The notes: generated by a model not told the origin, from the letters alone. 64,000 nt of DNA from Paenibacillus sp. HWE-109 (GCF_022163125.1 NZ_CP091881.1:6324001-6388000), one strand, 5' to 3'; positions 40,868 through 50,371 are shown, counted from the first letter of the stretch. Made by a program: numbers and translations.

Positions 40868-41749
40868 TTATTTGGCTACAGAAGTTCTCGCCACTTTCAC
40901 TGATGCCATTGCGTAGACAACTAGCGCCGTCCAAATCAAGGCAAAACTGATGAGCAGCATCGGGGAGAAATTTTCTTTGAATACGAAGATGCTGAGCATC
41001 AGGGTGATCGAAGGACCAATATATTGAATGAATCCAAGCATGGAAAGCGGGAGTCGAACAGCCGCTTTGGCAAACCATAATAACGGCAAGGCGGTTGCCA
41101 CACCCGATAGTAATAAAAGAGCTAATGAAAGCGGCGGCAGCGACCAAGCCGAGTCATGATGTGTCAGATGTAAGTAAATCACGTACACCAAGGCTATTGG
41201 GAAAACAACGGCCGTTTCCCCTGCAAGGCCGATTGACGCGTCGTAGGAAACTCTCTTTTTCACAAGGCTGTATAGGCCGAAGGTAGTCGCTAGCGTGACT
41301 GAAATCCATGGGAATCGGCCGTAGTCAATCGTTGCGAGCAGCACGCCTGCGCCTGCCAATGCAACAGCAAGCCATTGACTGCCGCTTGGTTTTTCACGCA
41401 GAAAAAGAACACCCAGCATAACATTGAACAGCGGCGTAATATAGTAGCCCAAGCTGGTCTCGATCACATGTCCATTATTGACTGCCCAGATGAAGATGAG
41501 CCAATTCGAGCTGATCAGCAGCCCGCTTGCCCCTACAAGGAGCAGGACTTTGCCGTTTGTCAGCATTTTGCGAATCTCTGGCCATCGCCCGCGTCCTATC
41601 AGGAGGAAAACAGCCATGAAAACAAATGACCAAACCACACGGTGAGACAGGATTTCACCCGCTAGCAGCGTTTCAAACGATTTCCAATATAACGGCAGTA
41701 AGCCCCAAGCCGTATAGGCAAGAATGGCGTACCAAAGACCTTTTTTCAT
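40868..41749 (-). CDS. rarD: RarD/EamA family transporter
   Basis: The 293-aa protein has ten predicted membrane helices and the RarD features YAILAYTAWGLLPLYWK at the start and GETAVVFPIALVYVIYL in the second half. RarD belongs to the drug/metabolite transporter superfamily; its natural substrate is unknown. It is a single gene with an AGAGGA site and a shared terminator downstream. Confidence 0.9.
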   Translation of the reverse strand: MKKGLWYAILAYTAWGLLPLYWKSFETLLAGEILSHRVVWSFVFMAVFLLIGRGRWPEIRKMLTNGKVLLLVGASGLLISSNWLIFIWAVNNGHVIETSLGYYITPLFNVMLGVLFLREKPSGSQWLAVALAGAGVLLATIDYGRFPWISVTLATTFGLYSLVKKRVSYDASIGLAGETAVVFPIALVYVIYLHLTHHDSAWSLPPLSLALLLLSGVATALPLLWFAKAAVRLPLSMLGFIQYIGPSITLMLSIFVFKENFSPMLLISFALIWTALVVYAMASVKVARTSVAK

Positions 41750-42060
41750 AGCAAAATCCTCTTTTCTATTCGGTACAAACGGATAGATTCACAATTTTAT
41801 CCGCCGGTCAATTTCATCGCAGCAAAGCGAAGAACCCCATCATCACCTTAGGGTAACACACACCAAAAAGAACGTCGATACGTTATTTTGGACAAATATA
41901 CGCTATTTCGCTCATTGATGGAGTAACGATTCACGATTACTCCGATTATCTCTTCAAATCGCCCATTATGTCATAAATAGCGCATCGTGGTTTCTACTTG
42001 CACATGGAAATAGAGCTAACTTAGCCCAGCAGCTAGGTTAGCTCTACAATATTGTGCTGA
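41750..42060. other. Gap between RarD and nitric oxide synthase genes
   Basis: No gene is seen. The stretch contains ACGCTATTTCGCTC and, inverted, AAATAGCGCATCG, which recall the CGCTATTT motif of the dispersed and tandem repeats in this window. A terminator lies at its end. Confidence 0.5.
42011..42046 (-). terminator. Terminator of the nitric oxide synthase gene
   Basis: TAGAGCTAAC and GTTAGCTCTA form a strong stem extended by CTAG/CTAA pairing, with TTTCC following on the minus strand. Confidence 0.75.
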
Positions 42061-43149
42061 TTATCCGGACTCCGTCCGGTAGAAGAAATTAGGCAGCTTC
42101 ACTTCATTGCTATAGCCATGATGAAAGATATGCGTCGTAGCCGGCGAAAGCGGCGGAATCAACCAAGTCCAGTCGCCCGTTACCTCGCGGCCTGTCTTCT
42201 TTTCATTATCCTCGAAGCGTTGGAACTGCTTTGCTGCGGTATGATGATCCACGATCGCCACGCCTCGTTTCTGATAGGAGTGCAGAACAGCTACGTTCAG
42301 CTCCACCAGTGCGCGATCTTTCCACAAAGAAGCATCGCGTCTTGTATCCAGTCCCATAATGGCAGCGACCTTAGGCAGCATATTGTATCTGGCTTCGTCA
42401 GCGAAATTACGGGCTCCGATCTCTGTCCCCATGTACCAACCGTTGAATGGCGCAGCCGGATAAGAGATGCCGCCAATCTCCAAACGCATGCTGGACACAA
42501 TAGGCACAGCGTACCATTGCAGTTTCAGCTGCTCAAAAGCCTCTATCTCTGGATGCGTAATAGCTACTTCCATAATTAGGCTGTTTGGCACTTCGAACCA
42601 TCTGGGCGTTCTATCGCCGATTTGAACGACGTGCGGCAGCACATCATAGGGTGTTCCCGCTCCCTGCCAGCCAAGAGCCTGGCATTGTTTCGTCAGAGCC
42701 AGTGAGGCTGGGTCGCCAACCAAGCCTTCCTCTGTTTCATAGCACGCGTAGCGAATTAGCTGCTCATTCCAGATTCGAAACACTTCTCCCTTGCCATCCG
42801 CAGGCGGAAAAATGGTCGTTACCGGGCGAATCTTACCGCCATTCGTAGCGAAATCAATGTGTGTTAGAAGCGCTTCAGCCATCTGTTCTTCGGTCTCAAC
42901 GTGGCGTGCATCCTGAACCTTGAGCGTTTCCCAGAACAATCGCCCAATGCAGCGATTGCTGTTTCGCCAAGCCATTTTGGCCCCATGCTCAAGTTCTTGC
43001 AGGGTTTGCTCATAACGACCTTGGTGGTGGATCGCCTCCGTTATCTCAGCGAGACGGGCAGTGATTTCAGCTTCGCTTTTGCCCAATTCGGCATAGCATT
43101 CTTGTATAAACGGGACAGCTTTCTCCAGTAGTTGATCCTGAACTTTCAT
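42061..43149 (-). CDS. nos: Nitric oxide synthase oxygenase (bacterial NOS)
   Basis: Makes NO and citrulline from arginine using heme, pterin and a separate reductase. The 362-aa protein is full-length for bacterial NOS, with heme-ligand Cys67 in WRNSNRCIGRLFW and the arginine-binding Glu in WYMGTEIGARNFADEARYN. No reductase domain is fused, as usual in Bacillota. AGGAG precedes the ATG. A small unknown gene and a pirin gene lie upstream on the same strand and may be cotranscribed. Confidence 0.96.
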   Translation of the reverse strand: MKVQDQLLEKAVPFIQECYAELGKSEAEITARLAEITEAIHHQGRYEQTLQELEHGAKMAWRNSNRCIGRLFWETLKVQDARHVETEEQMAEALLTHIDFATNGGKIRPVTTIFPPADGKGEVFRIWNEQLIRYACYETEEGLVGDPASLALTKQCQALGWQGAGTPYDVLPHVVQIGDRTPRWFEVPNSLIMEVAITHPEIEAFEQLKLQWYAVPIVSSMRLEIGGISYPAAPFNGWYMGTEIGARNFADEARYNMLPKVAAIMGLDTRRDASLWKDRALVELNVAVLHSYQKRGVAIVDHHTAAKQFQRFEDNEKKTGREVTGDWTWLIPPLSPATTHIFHHGYSNEVKLPNFFYRTESG

Positions 43150-43222
43150 TCGTAGGACTCCTATCCATTAGCCATGGAAGCTCTCGCAGAATCCTAGCCC
43201 CTGCTGCTTCCTATTTGTGTAA

Positions 43223-43555
43223 TTACAATTGGGCGCTGAATTGCTCAGGTACGTAGATGATTTGTGAAGTAGCTACAATCGTCAGCTCGCCCTTTTCTGC
43301 AGAATAATGCACCGAATCATCCCCGGCATAAAACCAAATTTTCTTCGTAGGTTCATTCTCGGTTTCTTGAAAAACAAACACATTGAGCTCATTTTTCCAT
43401 TTCAAAAGCTCAGCAATGTCCTCTTCTTGCGCTATTTGTACGGTAAAAACCCAGTGATCGTCGATTTTATTCCACACATAGGGAACTGGATGTTTACCTG
43501 TATCGATAAAGGCTCGACCGCCTACCGCATGCTTCACCAAAAAGACTTCCTTCAT
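43223..43555 (-). CDS. Hypothetical protein, 110 aa
   Basis: I do not recognise this protein. It is soluble, acidic and beta-rich, with HWVFTVQIAQEEDIAELLKW and KIWFYAGDDSVHYSAEKGEL. AAGGAGG precedes the ATG well, so it is a real gene. It sits 26 nt after the pirin gene and 73 nt before nos, in the same direction. Confidence 0.7.
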   Translation of the reverse strand: MKEVFLVKHAVGGRAFIDTGKHPVPYVWNKIDDHWVFTVQIAQEEDIAELLKWKNELNVFVFQETENEPTKKIWFYAGDDSVHYSAEKGELTIVATSQIIYVPEQFSAQL

Positions 43556-43581
43556 TACTCCCAGCCTCCTTCTTCGATCGA

Positions 43582-44280
43582 TTAGGGCAGATCAATTAAC
43601 ATGAAATGCGTGTCTTCCAGACCACGAATAGCGACAGATGATTCTGCTTGCATACGCGCGCTATCTTTCGTTTCCAACACAGTCTCATTGGCTGCAAGCT
43701 TACCGCTGATGACCATGAGGAAAATGCGGCGATTCTCTCCTTGGTTGAAAATAAGCTCTTTCCCGGCATCCAGCTTGCTAAGATAAATGCTCATATCTTG
43801 GTGAATCTTGGCGACGTGCTCGCCACCTTCAGGCGTAACTACGGGCAGCAGCGTATTGATCATGGCCTCAGGCTCGTACGTCACATTTTCAAAGGAGGGC
43901 TCCATCCCCCGTTTCTCAGGCATAAACCACAGTTGGAACAGACTCATAGGCTCCGTTTCCGATGCATTGTACTCGGCATGAATGACGCCGCTGCCCGCTG
44001 ACATTCGCTGAACGCCGTTCGCCGCAGTGACCGCAACATGCCCTAGGCTGTCCTCATGTTTAATCGCTCCGCTGAGCACGATGCTGACAATCTCCATATC
44101 GCTATGCGGATGAGGGCCAAATCCCCGTCCTGCAGCAATATCGTCATCATTGCATACACGCATAACCCCGAATCCCACGTTCTCCTCATCAAAATAATCG
44201 CCAAACGAGAAATTCTTATGGCTTTTCAACCAACCCAAATCGGTTGAGTTGCGCGTATGCGCCGGGAATACTTGTATCAC
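43582..44280 (-). CDS. Pirin family protein
   Basis: The 232-aa bicupin has the pirin metal motif HPHSDMEIVSIVLSGAIKHEDS in the N-terminal half (split: HPHSDMEIVS and GAIKHEDSLG) and SGVIHAEYNASETEPM. Members act as quercetinase-like dioxygenases or redox-sensing regulators. It starts at a GTG with AAAGGAGGCGA 8 nt upstream. It heads a short run with the 110-aa gene and nos. Confidence 0.9.
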   Translation of the reverse strand: MIQVFPAHTRNSTDLGWLKSHKNFSFGDYFDEENVGFGVMRVCNDDDIAAGRGFGPHPHSDMEIVSIVLSGAIKHEDSLGHVAVTAANGVQRMSAGSGVIHAEYNASETEPMSLFQLWFMPEKRGMEPSFENVTYEPEAMINTLLPVVTPEGGEHVAKIHQDMSIYLSKLDAGKELIFNQGENRRIFLMVISGKLAANETVLETKDSARMQAESSVAIRGLEDTHFMLIDLP

Positions 44281-44511
44281 AGCAATCGCCTCCTTTATAA
44301 AGTACTCTTAGCTTAACACAATCCGCTAACCCACTTCCATGTCAGAACGATGGCAGATTCATGTCCGGGACCACACAAAAGCCTCTAATCCGCCGCACGC
44401 GCCATGCTTTCAAGATAATCGCATGAAATATTAGGGATAATAGCATAATAAGTTTTTGCATCATTACTGAGACAATAAAAACCTAAGACTTAGATGAATC
44501 AGGTGATACGC

Positions 44512-45582
44512 ATGAGCAAAGTTCCTCTTTATAAACAAATCTACCAATCCATTAAAGATAAAATTCTAGCCGGAGAACTCCGTCCCAAAGACCGCGTTCC
44601 TTCCGAGCAGGAATTTATGGATCAGTTTATGGTTAGCAAAACAACCGTCAAAACTGCACTCGCCATCTTGCTAGATGAAGGGCTTGTCACTCGTATTCAA
44701 GGCAAAGGAACCTTCGTATCGGCATCGCCTTCCTCATTCATTGTTGATCCGAACAGTCGCAATATCGCATCCAATTCGCCTACCTACATAGGTCTGATAA
44801 TCCCTACAATAAAAACCAAAGTCATTCAGCAACTTGTCGACCGCATCGAATATTACGTCAAAGAAGCCGGATGCCAGCTTGTGCTGCATATTACCCGTGA
44901 ATCGTCATCGGAAGAGTCCCGCTCTGTTCAAGAATTGACCCAGACGCATGGTGTCCGCGGCATCATCGTTTTTCCTACGGAGGATGAAAGCTATAATGAA
45001 TCGCTGCTGCGTTTATCCCTAGATAAATATCCGTTCGTCTTTATCGACCGCTACTTGCGGAATATCGATACTTACCGGATTACCTCCGATAATTGGGGCG
45101 GCGCGTACGAGACAGTTACCAACCTGCTAAGCGAGGGGCATCAGCAAATTGCGCTTATCTCACCCGACAATACAAACACGACGATTGAGGATCGCACGCA
45201 TGGCTTTGAGAAGGCTTATATCGACGGCAACATGCTGATTGATAAAAGCTTATGGTGCCACATTCCTATCCGCACCCTTCGAACTGGCGATACCTATGCG
45301 CATATTGTCAAATTCCTGCGTCAGCAGCCTAACATCACAGCTATTTTCGCTCTGACCGCAGAGATGGCACGGCATACCCATCTTGCCCTGCATCAAGAGG
45401 AGGGATTAAACCCTCACATCGAGCTGGTTTCCTTCGATGATCCGGAAATCCCGGGAATCTCGCATGTTTTGCAGGATGAAGAGCAAATGGCCCTCTCCGC
45501 CGTCAAGCTGCTGCTCGAGCAGCTTGGTGGACAGCATGCTCCACAGCGTGTCGAGATCCCCGTGCAGTGGATCCATGTTTGA
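44512..45582 (+). CDS. GntR-HTH/LacI-type sugar-responsive repressor (AraR-like)
   Basis: The 356-aa protein joins an N-terminal GntR winged helix (about 1-70, SEQEFMDQFMVSKTTVKTAL) to a LacI-type periplasmic-binding-fold effector domain (about 85-350), the arrangement of AraR. The start at 44512 has AGGTGA 7 nt upstream; the ATG at 44494 lacks a site. No sugar operon is adjacent, so the target genes are unknown. A terminator follows directly. Confidence 0.88.
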   Translation: MSKVPLYKQIYQSIKDKILAGELRPKDRVPSEQEFMDQFMVSKTTVKTALAILLDEGLVTRIQGKGTFVSASPSSFIVDPNSRNIASNSPTYIGLIIPTIKTKVIQQLVDRIEYYVKEAGCQLVLHITRESSSEESRSVQELTQTHGVRGIIVFPTEDESYNESLLRLSLDKYPFVFIDRYLRNIDTYRITSDNWGGAYETVTNLLSEGHQQIALISPDNTNTTIEDRTHGFEKAYIDGNMLIDKSLWCHIPIRTLRTGDTYAHIVKFLRQQPNITAIFALTAEMARHTHLALHQEEGLNPHIELVSFDDPEIPGISHVLQDEEQMALSAVKLLLEQLGGQHAPQRVEIPVQWIHV

Positions 45583-45608
45583 GGGACTTGGCTCACAGCG
45601 AGAACAGC

Positions 45609-45644
45609 AAAAGGGCTGCCCCTAGTTACGGGACAGCTCTTTTG
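45609..45644 (+). terminator. Terminator after the GntR/LacI-type gene
   Basis: AAAAGGGCTGCCCC pairs with GGGACAGCTCTTTT in the 60 nt after the stop codon. Confidence 0.88.
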
Positions 45645-45767
45645 CCGTTGCGATAGCGCAATTGTGTGCGATAGCACGTCTTTATACTTGAAAGTACGTC
45701 TATGCTGCGATAGTGCATCTGTGTATGGCAGCACGTTTATGAGTAGAGTCACCCTATTCCGCGCTTG

Positions 45768-46866
45768 CGGAAGCTGCGCCGTCAGATGGCAGTTTCATTG
45801 GAAATATCCAATGAAACCCTCTATTTCACAATCAAAATCCCGATTACATTGGATATTTCCAATGTAAATCTCCAAATTGGCCCTTGAGAGCCGAAACCAT
45901 TGGACTAATCCAATCAAAGGTTGATTTCAACCGTCTTCAAGCTGGTTTCATTGGATATATCCAATGAAGTACTTGATTACTTAGTGGTGCAATGAGCAGC
46001 AGAAGTAGGATGAGAGTTGGAATGTCCGAGTAAGCAGGGTTTTGGGTGGGAGGAACAGCAAGGGAATCGTCGATTCGCTATTTGTGACAAATCGCCGCTC
46101 CTAGCACACCAGCGGATCGTAGATTCGCTATTTCGCACAAACCGCCCTTTTCTGGGCGTAGAACAGTGAAATAGCGGAAGCTGCGCTATCAGATGGCAGT
46201 TTCATTGGATATATCCAATGAAATCCTCTATTTCACAATCAAAATCCCGATTACATTGGATATTTCCAATGTAAATCTCCAAATTGGCCCTTGAGAGCCG
46301 AAACCATTGGACTAATCCAATCAAAGGTTGATTTCAACCGTCTTCAAGCTGGTTTCATTGGATATATCCAATGAAGTACTTGATTACTTAGTGGTGCAAT
46401 GAGCAGCAGAAGTAGGATGAGAGTTGGAATGTCCGAGTAAGCAGGGTTTTAGGCGAGAGGAACAGCCAGGGGAATCGTCGATTCGCTATTTGTGACAAAT
46501 CGCCGCTCCTAGCACACCAGCGGATCGTCGATTCGCTATTTCGCACAAACCGCCCTTTTCTAGGCGTAGAACAGTGAAATAGCGGAAGCTGCGCTATCAG
46601 ATAGGCAGTTTCATTGGAAATATCCAATGAAATCCTCTATTTCACAATCAAAATCCCGATTACATTGGATATTTCCAATGTAAATCTCCAAATTGGCCCT
46701 TGAGAGCCGAAACCATTGGACTAATCCAATCAAAGGTTGATTTCAACCGTTTTCAAGCTGATTTCATTGGAAATATCCAATGAAGTACTTGATTACTTAG
46801 TGGTGCAATGAGCAGCAGAAGTAGGATGAGAGTTGGAATGACCGGGTAAGCAGGGGTTTGGGATTA
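45768..46866. repeat. Tandem repeat of about 407 bp, 2.7 copies, rich in palindromes
   Basis: Units begin with GCGGAAGCTGCGC at 45768, 46174 and 46582; the third is cut after about 280 bp. Each unit carries four near-palindromes built on ATTGGA..TCCAAT: in copy one at 45793-45816, 45845-45866, 45898-45915 and 45946-45968 (core CATTGGATATATCCAATG). A second half has ATTCGCTATTT repeated. No credible gene lies inside; the whole gap 45645-47234 is non-coding. Confidence 0.95.
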
Positions 46867-46969
46867 GTACTGTGAAACAGCGGAACCACGTTCCGCAGAA
46901 GCGCCATTTTGCGCGATTCCCGCCAAAATAACGCATCTACGATCCCTTTGAGACGTTGCTCATGCAAAA

Positions 46970-47225
46970 GGCATCTGCCTCCAGGGGGTTGCCCAGACAC
47001 TCGCCTCCAGCTTTCGCCCAGACACCAGCCTCCAGCTTTCGCCCAGACACCAGCCTCCAGCTTCGCCCAGGCACCCACCTCCAGCTTTCGTCCAGACACT
47101 CGCTTCCAGCTTCGCCCAGACACCAGCCTCCAGCTTTCGCCCAGACATCAGCCTCCAGCTTCGCCCAGGCACCCACCTCCAGCGTCCGTCCAGGCTCCAC
47201 CTCTAACGTTCACCCAGTTACCGCT
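46970..47225. repeat. Short GC-rich tandem repeat, 24-25-bp units
   Basis: About nine imperfect units of the type CCTCCAGCTTTCGCCCAGAC follow one another. The unit length alternates between 24 and 25, so no frame is kept and open frames across it are by-products. It ends directly before the ABC-F stop codon. Confidence 0.9.
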
Positions 47226-47234
47226 TCCCTCTCC

Positions 47235-49163
47235 CTACTCCTCAATGTGCAGCCACTGCTCGTAGAGCAATTCCAGCACCTGCTGCGCCGATTCTCGTTC
47301 ACCCCACAGCTGGACGAGGTCATCGGAAGCTTCGCTGCTGCTGGACAGGCGCTGGTCCAGATCGTTCAATCGCGCTTCGCCATCCGCGATCTGTCGCTCC
47401 AACTTCTCGCGTGTGAACACGGAGGAGCTGCCCCGCAGCTTCTCCCGAGCCACCGCCTCCGTTTTGTCCCCGCTTGCAGCAGCCATGCTTGCGCTGGCCT
47501 TAGCACTTCCATGATTTGGCGTATTCTCACGCAATCGAGCGCTCTTCTCTCTGTAATCGTCGAAGCTCCCCATAAAGACGGTGATACGCCCTTGATCCAG
47601 CTCCCATATTTTCTGCGACAGCCGATTCATAAAATACCGATCATGCGTCACGGTGAACACCGTACCCGGAAATTCGTCAAGCGCATCCTCCAACGCCTCT
47701 CTGGAGGCGATGTCCATGTGATTGGTCGGCTCATCCAAAATGAGCAGATTCGGCTTGCGCAGCACTAGCAGCGCCAGGCGCAGCCGCGTCCACTCGCCTC
47801 CAGAGAGTGAACTGACCGCTTTGAAAACATCAGCTCCATAGAATAAATAAGCAGCCAAGCGCCCCCGGGCTTCGCCTTCTTCCAGCCGTGCTTCCTCACA
47901 AAAATACGTGAGCACCGACTTCTTGTTATCTTCCGGATAGGCTTGCTGCGCCAAATAACCAATATCCACTCGCGCGCCTACCTCGAGCTGTCCGCGATCA
48001 GGCTGCTCTTCACCGAGAATCATCTTGAGCAGCGTTGTTTTCCCTGAACCGTTATGTCCTACGAGCATGACTTTCTCGCCATATTGGAGCAAACCATTCG
48101 CCCGCTGCAGCAGCACTTTGTCGCCGAAACGTTTATCCACCTCTTCCAGACGCACAACTCTGCGACCGGAACGATCGTCCAGTTTCAATCCAAACTCAGC
48201 CGCCTTAGGATCAAGGACCGGCCGCTTGAGCTTCTCCATCCGGTCTAGTGCTTTCTGCATCGACGCCGCGCGGCGGAAAAATTTCTCGTTCCCTCCGACT
48301 TTCCCCCACTCTGTCAGCTGCTTGATCGTCTCTTTCATCTTCTTGATGACCTTCTGCTGCTCCTGATAATCTGCAAACTGCTGCATCAGTCTGATCTCTT
48401 TCTCCCGCACAAACCCTGAATACGAGCAAAAATAAATCGCTGACTCTCCGTCTTCCAGCTCGATGATTTTCGTTACCACCTGATCCAGGAAATAGCGATC
48501 ATGAGAAACAACCAGGCATGCCCCTTCATACTGAGCAAGAAACTCCTCCAACCATTCGACGCCGGACAAATCCAGATGATTCGTAGGCTCATCGAGCAGA
48601 AGCAAGTCCGGTTTCCCGATCAACTGCGAAGCGAGGGTAACCTTCGTCTTCTCCCCTCCGGATAATGAGCCGAAGCTCCGCTCGTAAAACTCGCGAGCAA
48701 TACGCAGCCCATTCGCCACTTGATCGATGCGGGCGTCCATCTCATACCCGCCTTCCCTCTCGAAGCGCTCCTGCAGATGTGCATATCGTTGGAGCAGTTG
48801 ATCCATTATAACGGGATCGTTGACCGCTTCAACACTTGCCATCTGCTGCTCTAGCCCGGTCATCTCTTGCTGGCAGTTCATCAGCTCTTGATAGCTGGCA
48901 GCCAGCACATCATACACCGTGCCATTCTCCCACTCTGTGGGAATTTGCGCCAAGTAGCCAATCTTCATGTCTTTGCGCACTGTCAATTGACCTTCATCAG
49001 GCTTTTCCATTTTGGCGATCAGGCGCAGCAATGTTGATTTCCCGCTCCCATTGCGACCTACTAATCCAATTCGATCTCCTTGATGGATTTCGAAAGTGAC
49101 GTCTTCCAGCACGAGCTGGGCACCGTGAAATTTCTTTATATGTTGACCATTTATCATTAACAT
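47235..49163 (-). CDS. ABC-F family ATPase, probable ribosome-acting or antibiotic-resistance type
   Basis: The 642-aa protein has two ABC domains and no membrane segments. Walker A GRNGSGKST and GHNGSGKTT, signatures LSGGEKTK and LSGGEWTR, and Walker B LLLLDEPTNHLDL and LLILDEPTNHMDI are all intact. A linker of the ABC-F type (about 245-320) lies between the domains, and a charged coiled coil at the C terminus (about 580-642) is variable. ABC-F proteins bind the ribosomal E site. A small ORF and a terminator precede the gene, as in antibiotic-induced ABC-F genes. AGGAGG lies 8 nt before the ATG. Confidence 0.92.
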   Translation of the reverse strand: MLMINGQHIKKFHGAQLVLEDVTFEIHQGDRIGLVGRNGSGKSTLLRLIAKMEKPDEGQLTVRKDMKIGYLAQIPTEWENGTVYDVLAASYQELMNCQQEMTGLEQQMASVEAVNDPVIMDQLLQRYAHLQERFEREGGYEMDARIDQVANGLRIAREFYERSFGSLSGGEKTKVTLASQLIGKPDLLLLDEPTNHLDLSGVEWLEEFLAQYEGACLVVSHDRYFLDQVVTKIIELEDGESAIYFCSYSGFVREKEIRLMQQFADYQEQQKVIKKMKETIKQLTEWGKVGGNEKFFRRAASMQKALDRMEKLKRPVLDPKAAEFGLKLDDRSGRRVVRLEEVDKRFGDKVLLQRANGLLQYGEKVMLVGHNGSGKTTLLKMILGEEQPDRGQLEVGARVDIGYLAQQAYPEDNKKSVLTYFCEEARLEEGEARGRLAAYLFYGADVFKAVSSLSGGEWTRLRLALLVLRKPNLLILDEPTNHMDIASREALEDALDEFPGTVFTVTHDRYFMNRLSQKIWELDQGRITVFMGSFDDYREKSARLRENTPNHGSAKASASMAAASGDKTEAVAREKLRGSSSVFTREKLERQIADGEARLNDLDQRLSSSSEASDDLVQLWGERESAQQVLELLYEQWLHIEE

Positions 49164-49215
49164 ATGGGGATCCTCCTAAATTTCGGAAAGACCCTAATTC
49201 CCCACAATCAGCCAA

Positions 49216-49250
49216 CAAAAAAAGGCCGCAGGAAAATTCCTACGACCTTT
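49216..49250 (-). terminator. Terminator in the ABC-F leader, probable attenuator
   Basis: On the minus strand AAAGGTCGTAGGAA and TTCCTGCGGCCTTT pair and are followed by seven T residues, 53 nt upstream of the ABC-F start codon and 20 nt after the small ORF. Confidence 0.85.
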
Positions 49251-49269
49251 CGAATCGATCCGTTCGAGG

Positions 49270-49413
49270 TTAAGGTAGGTGTCTTTTCGTGAGTTGTAAT
49301 ACCGTATGAGCATAATTGGACAGACTTCTCCCGTCTTTGAATGCTGCATGAACGATGCCAGCCATCGCAATGGGTAACTGGCTCACACGATTGTTTACAA
49401 ACTCTCGATTCAT
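49270..49413 (-). CDS. 47-aa ORF in the ABC-F leader
   Basis: This short frame has a very strong site (AAGGAGGTGA, about 10 nt before the ATG) and reads MNREFVNNRVSQLPIAMAGI, then a basic tail ending TKRHLP. It is not homologous to anything I recognise. It lies between a promoter and the terminator in front of the ABC-F gene, so it may be a leader peptide whose stalled translation permits readthrough. It could also be an independent small protein. Confidence 0.65.
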   Translation of the reverse strand: MNREFVNNRVSQLPIAMAGIVHAAFKDGRSLSNYAHTVLQLTKRHLP

Positions 49414-49448
49414 CCTACCTTCACCTCCTTCAAAAACATGATGGAAAA

Positions 49449-49478
49449 ATCATAGCATAACCCTCGGTCAATTCGCAA
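49449..49478 (-). promoter_or_regulatory. Extended -10 promoter of the ABC-F leader
   Basis: On the minus strand TTGCGA (49473-49478), 18-nt spacer ending TGC, TATGAT (49449-49454). It lies 36 nt upstream of the small ORF. Confidence 0.6.
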
Positions 49479-49506
49479 CCGCAAAGATTCCTTTTTATGC
49501 TGAACC

Positions 49507-50268
49507 CTATATTAAATCCCAAATCTGCTTGCCAATCAGGATGATACAAACCGTAAGAAACAAGGGACGTACATAAGCTGTTCCTTTGCGAATCGCCATA
49601 CGCGAGCCTAAGAAAGAACCGCAAACCATCGCTAACCCCATGGGGATGCCAATGCCATAATTGATGGATCCCAGTACCATAAAAGTTGCCAAACTCGCGA
49701 TATTACTGCCGAAATTCAGCATTTTGGAGTTGCCCGCTGCTTTGACGAAATCGAACCCGAGCATCAGAAAGACGAAAATCAAGAATGAACCGGTGCCAGG
49801 CCCAAAGAAACCATCGTAAAAACCCAGAACAAATGCGGCGCCACCCATTAACATCGCGGTTTTCGTCGAGTATTGGCGAAACGAAGAGGTTGCCCCCCAA
49901 TCTTTACGGAAGATGGTATAGATTGTGATGAGAATCAACATAACAACCACCAACGGTTTCAAGAAATCAGACGGAATCTGACGCAGCACCATCGTACCGC
50001 TCACAGCGCCGAGCAAGGATAATACGAACAAGCCCTTGACTGCTTTTATATCAATATTGCCTGATCGCATAAAGGAAATGGTGCTGGTCAGGGATGACAT
50101 GGTGCCAGCCAGTTTATTAGTCCCTAATGCCACCGCCGGCGGCAGTCCTGTAGCTAGCAAAACCGGTACGGAGATGAGTCCCCCTCCGCCCACAACGGAA
50201 TCCACATAGGCGGCGAGAAAACCACCGATGATGACGAAAATCATCATTTCTAAACTCAAGTGCATCAT
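49507..50268 (-). CDS. TSUP family (TauE/SafE) membrane permease
   Basis: The 253-aa protein has about eight membrane helices and the duplicated TSUP motifs AAYVDSVVGGGGLISVPVLL (N half) and FYDGFFGPGTGSFLIFVFLM (C half). The family exports or imports sulfur-containing anions such as sulfite or sulfonates. The start at 50268 has AGGAG 10 nt upstream; the longer frame lacks support. A neighbouring ATG at 50265 is equally possible. Confidence 0.9.
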   Translation of the reverse strand: MMHLSLEMMIFVIIGGFLAAYVDSVVGGGGLISVPVLLATGLPPAVALGTNKLAGTMSSLTSTISFMRSGNIDIKAVKGLFVLSLLGAVSGTMVLRQIPSDFLKPLVVVMLILITIYTIFRKDWGATSSFRQYSTKTAMLMGGAAFVLGFYDGFFGPGTGSFLIFVFLMLGFDFVKAAGNSKMLNFGSNIASLATFMVLGSINYGIGIPMGLAMVCGSFLGSRMAIRKGTAYVRPLFLTVCIILIGKQIWDLI

Positions 50269-50371
50269 GCTGCAAGGACTCCTCTTTTGTCTTTTTTTCC
50301 AATCCCTATTCTCGCATGTTGCTTGCATTCAGGCAAGAAAATAAGCAAAATCAAAGCTGCCAAATAGCGAC

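Noticed and set aside
45768..47225. CRISPR-like repeats
   Set aside because: Unit lengths (407 bp and 24-25 bp without spacers) do not fit a CRISPR array and no cas gene is present.
46956..47768. 270-aa plus-strand frame over the minisatellite and the ABC-F 3' end
   Set aside because: Composed of repeat translation plus antisense of ABC-F; no ribosome site.
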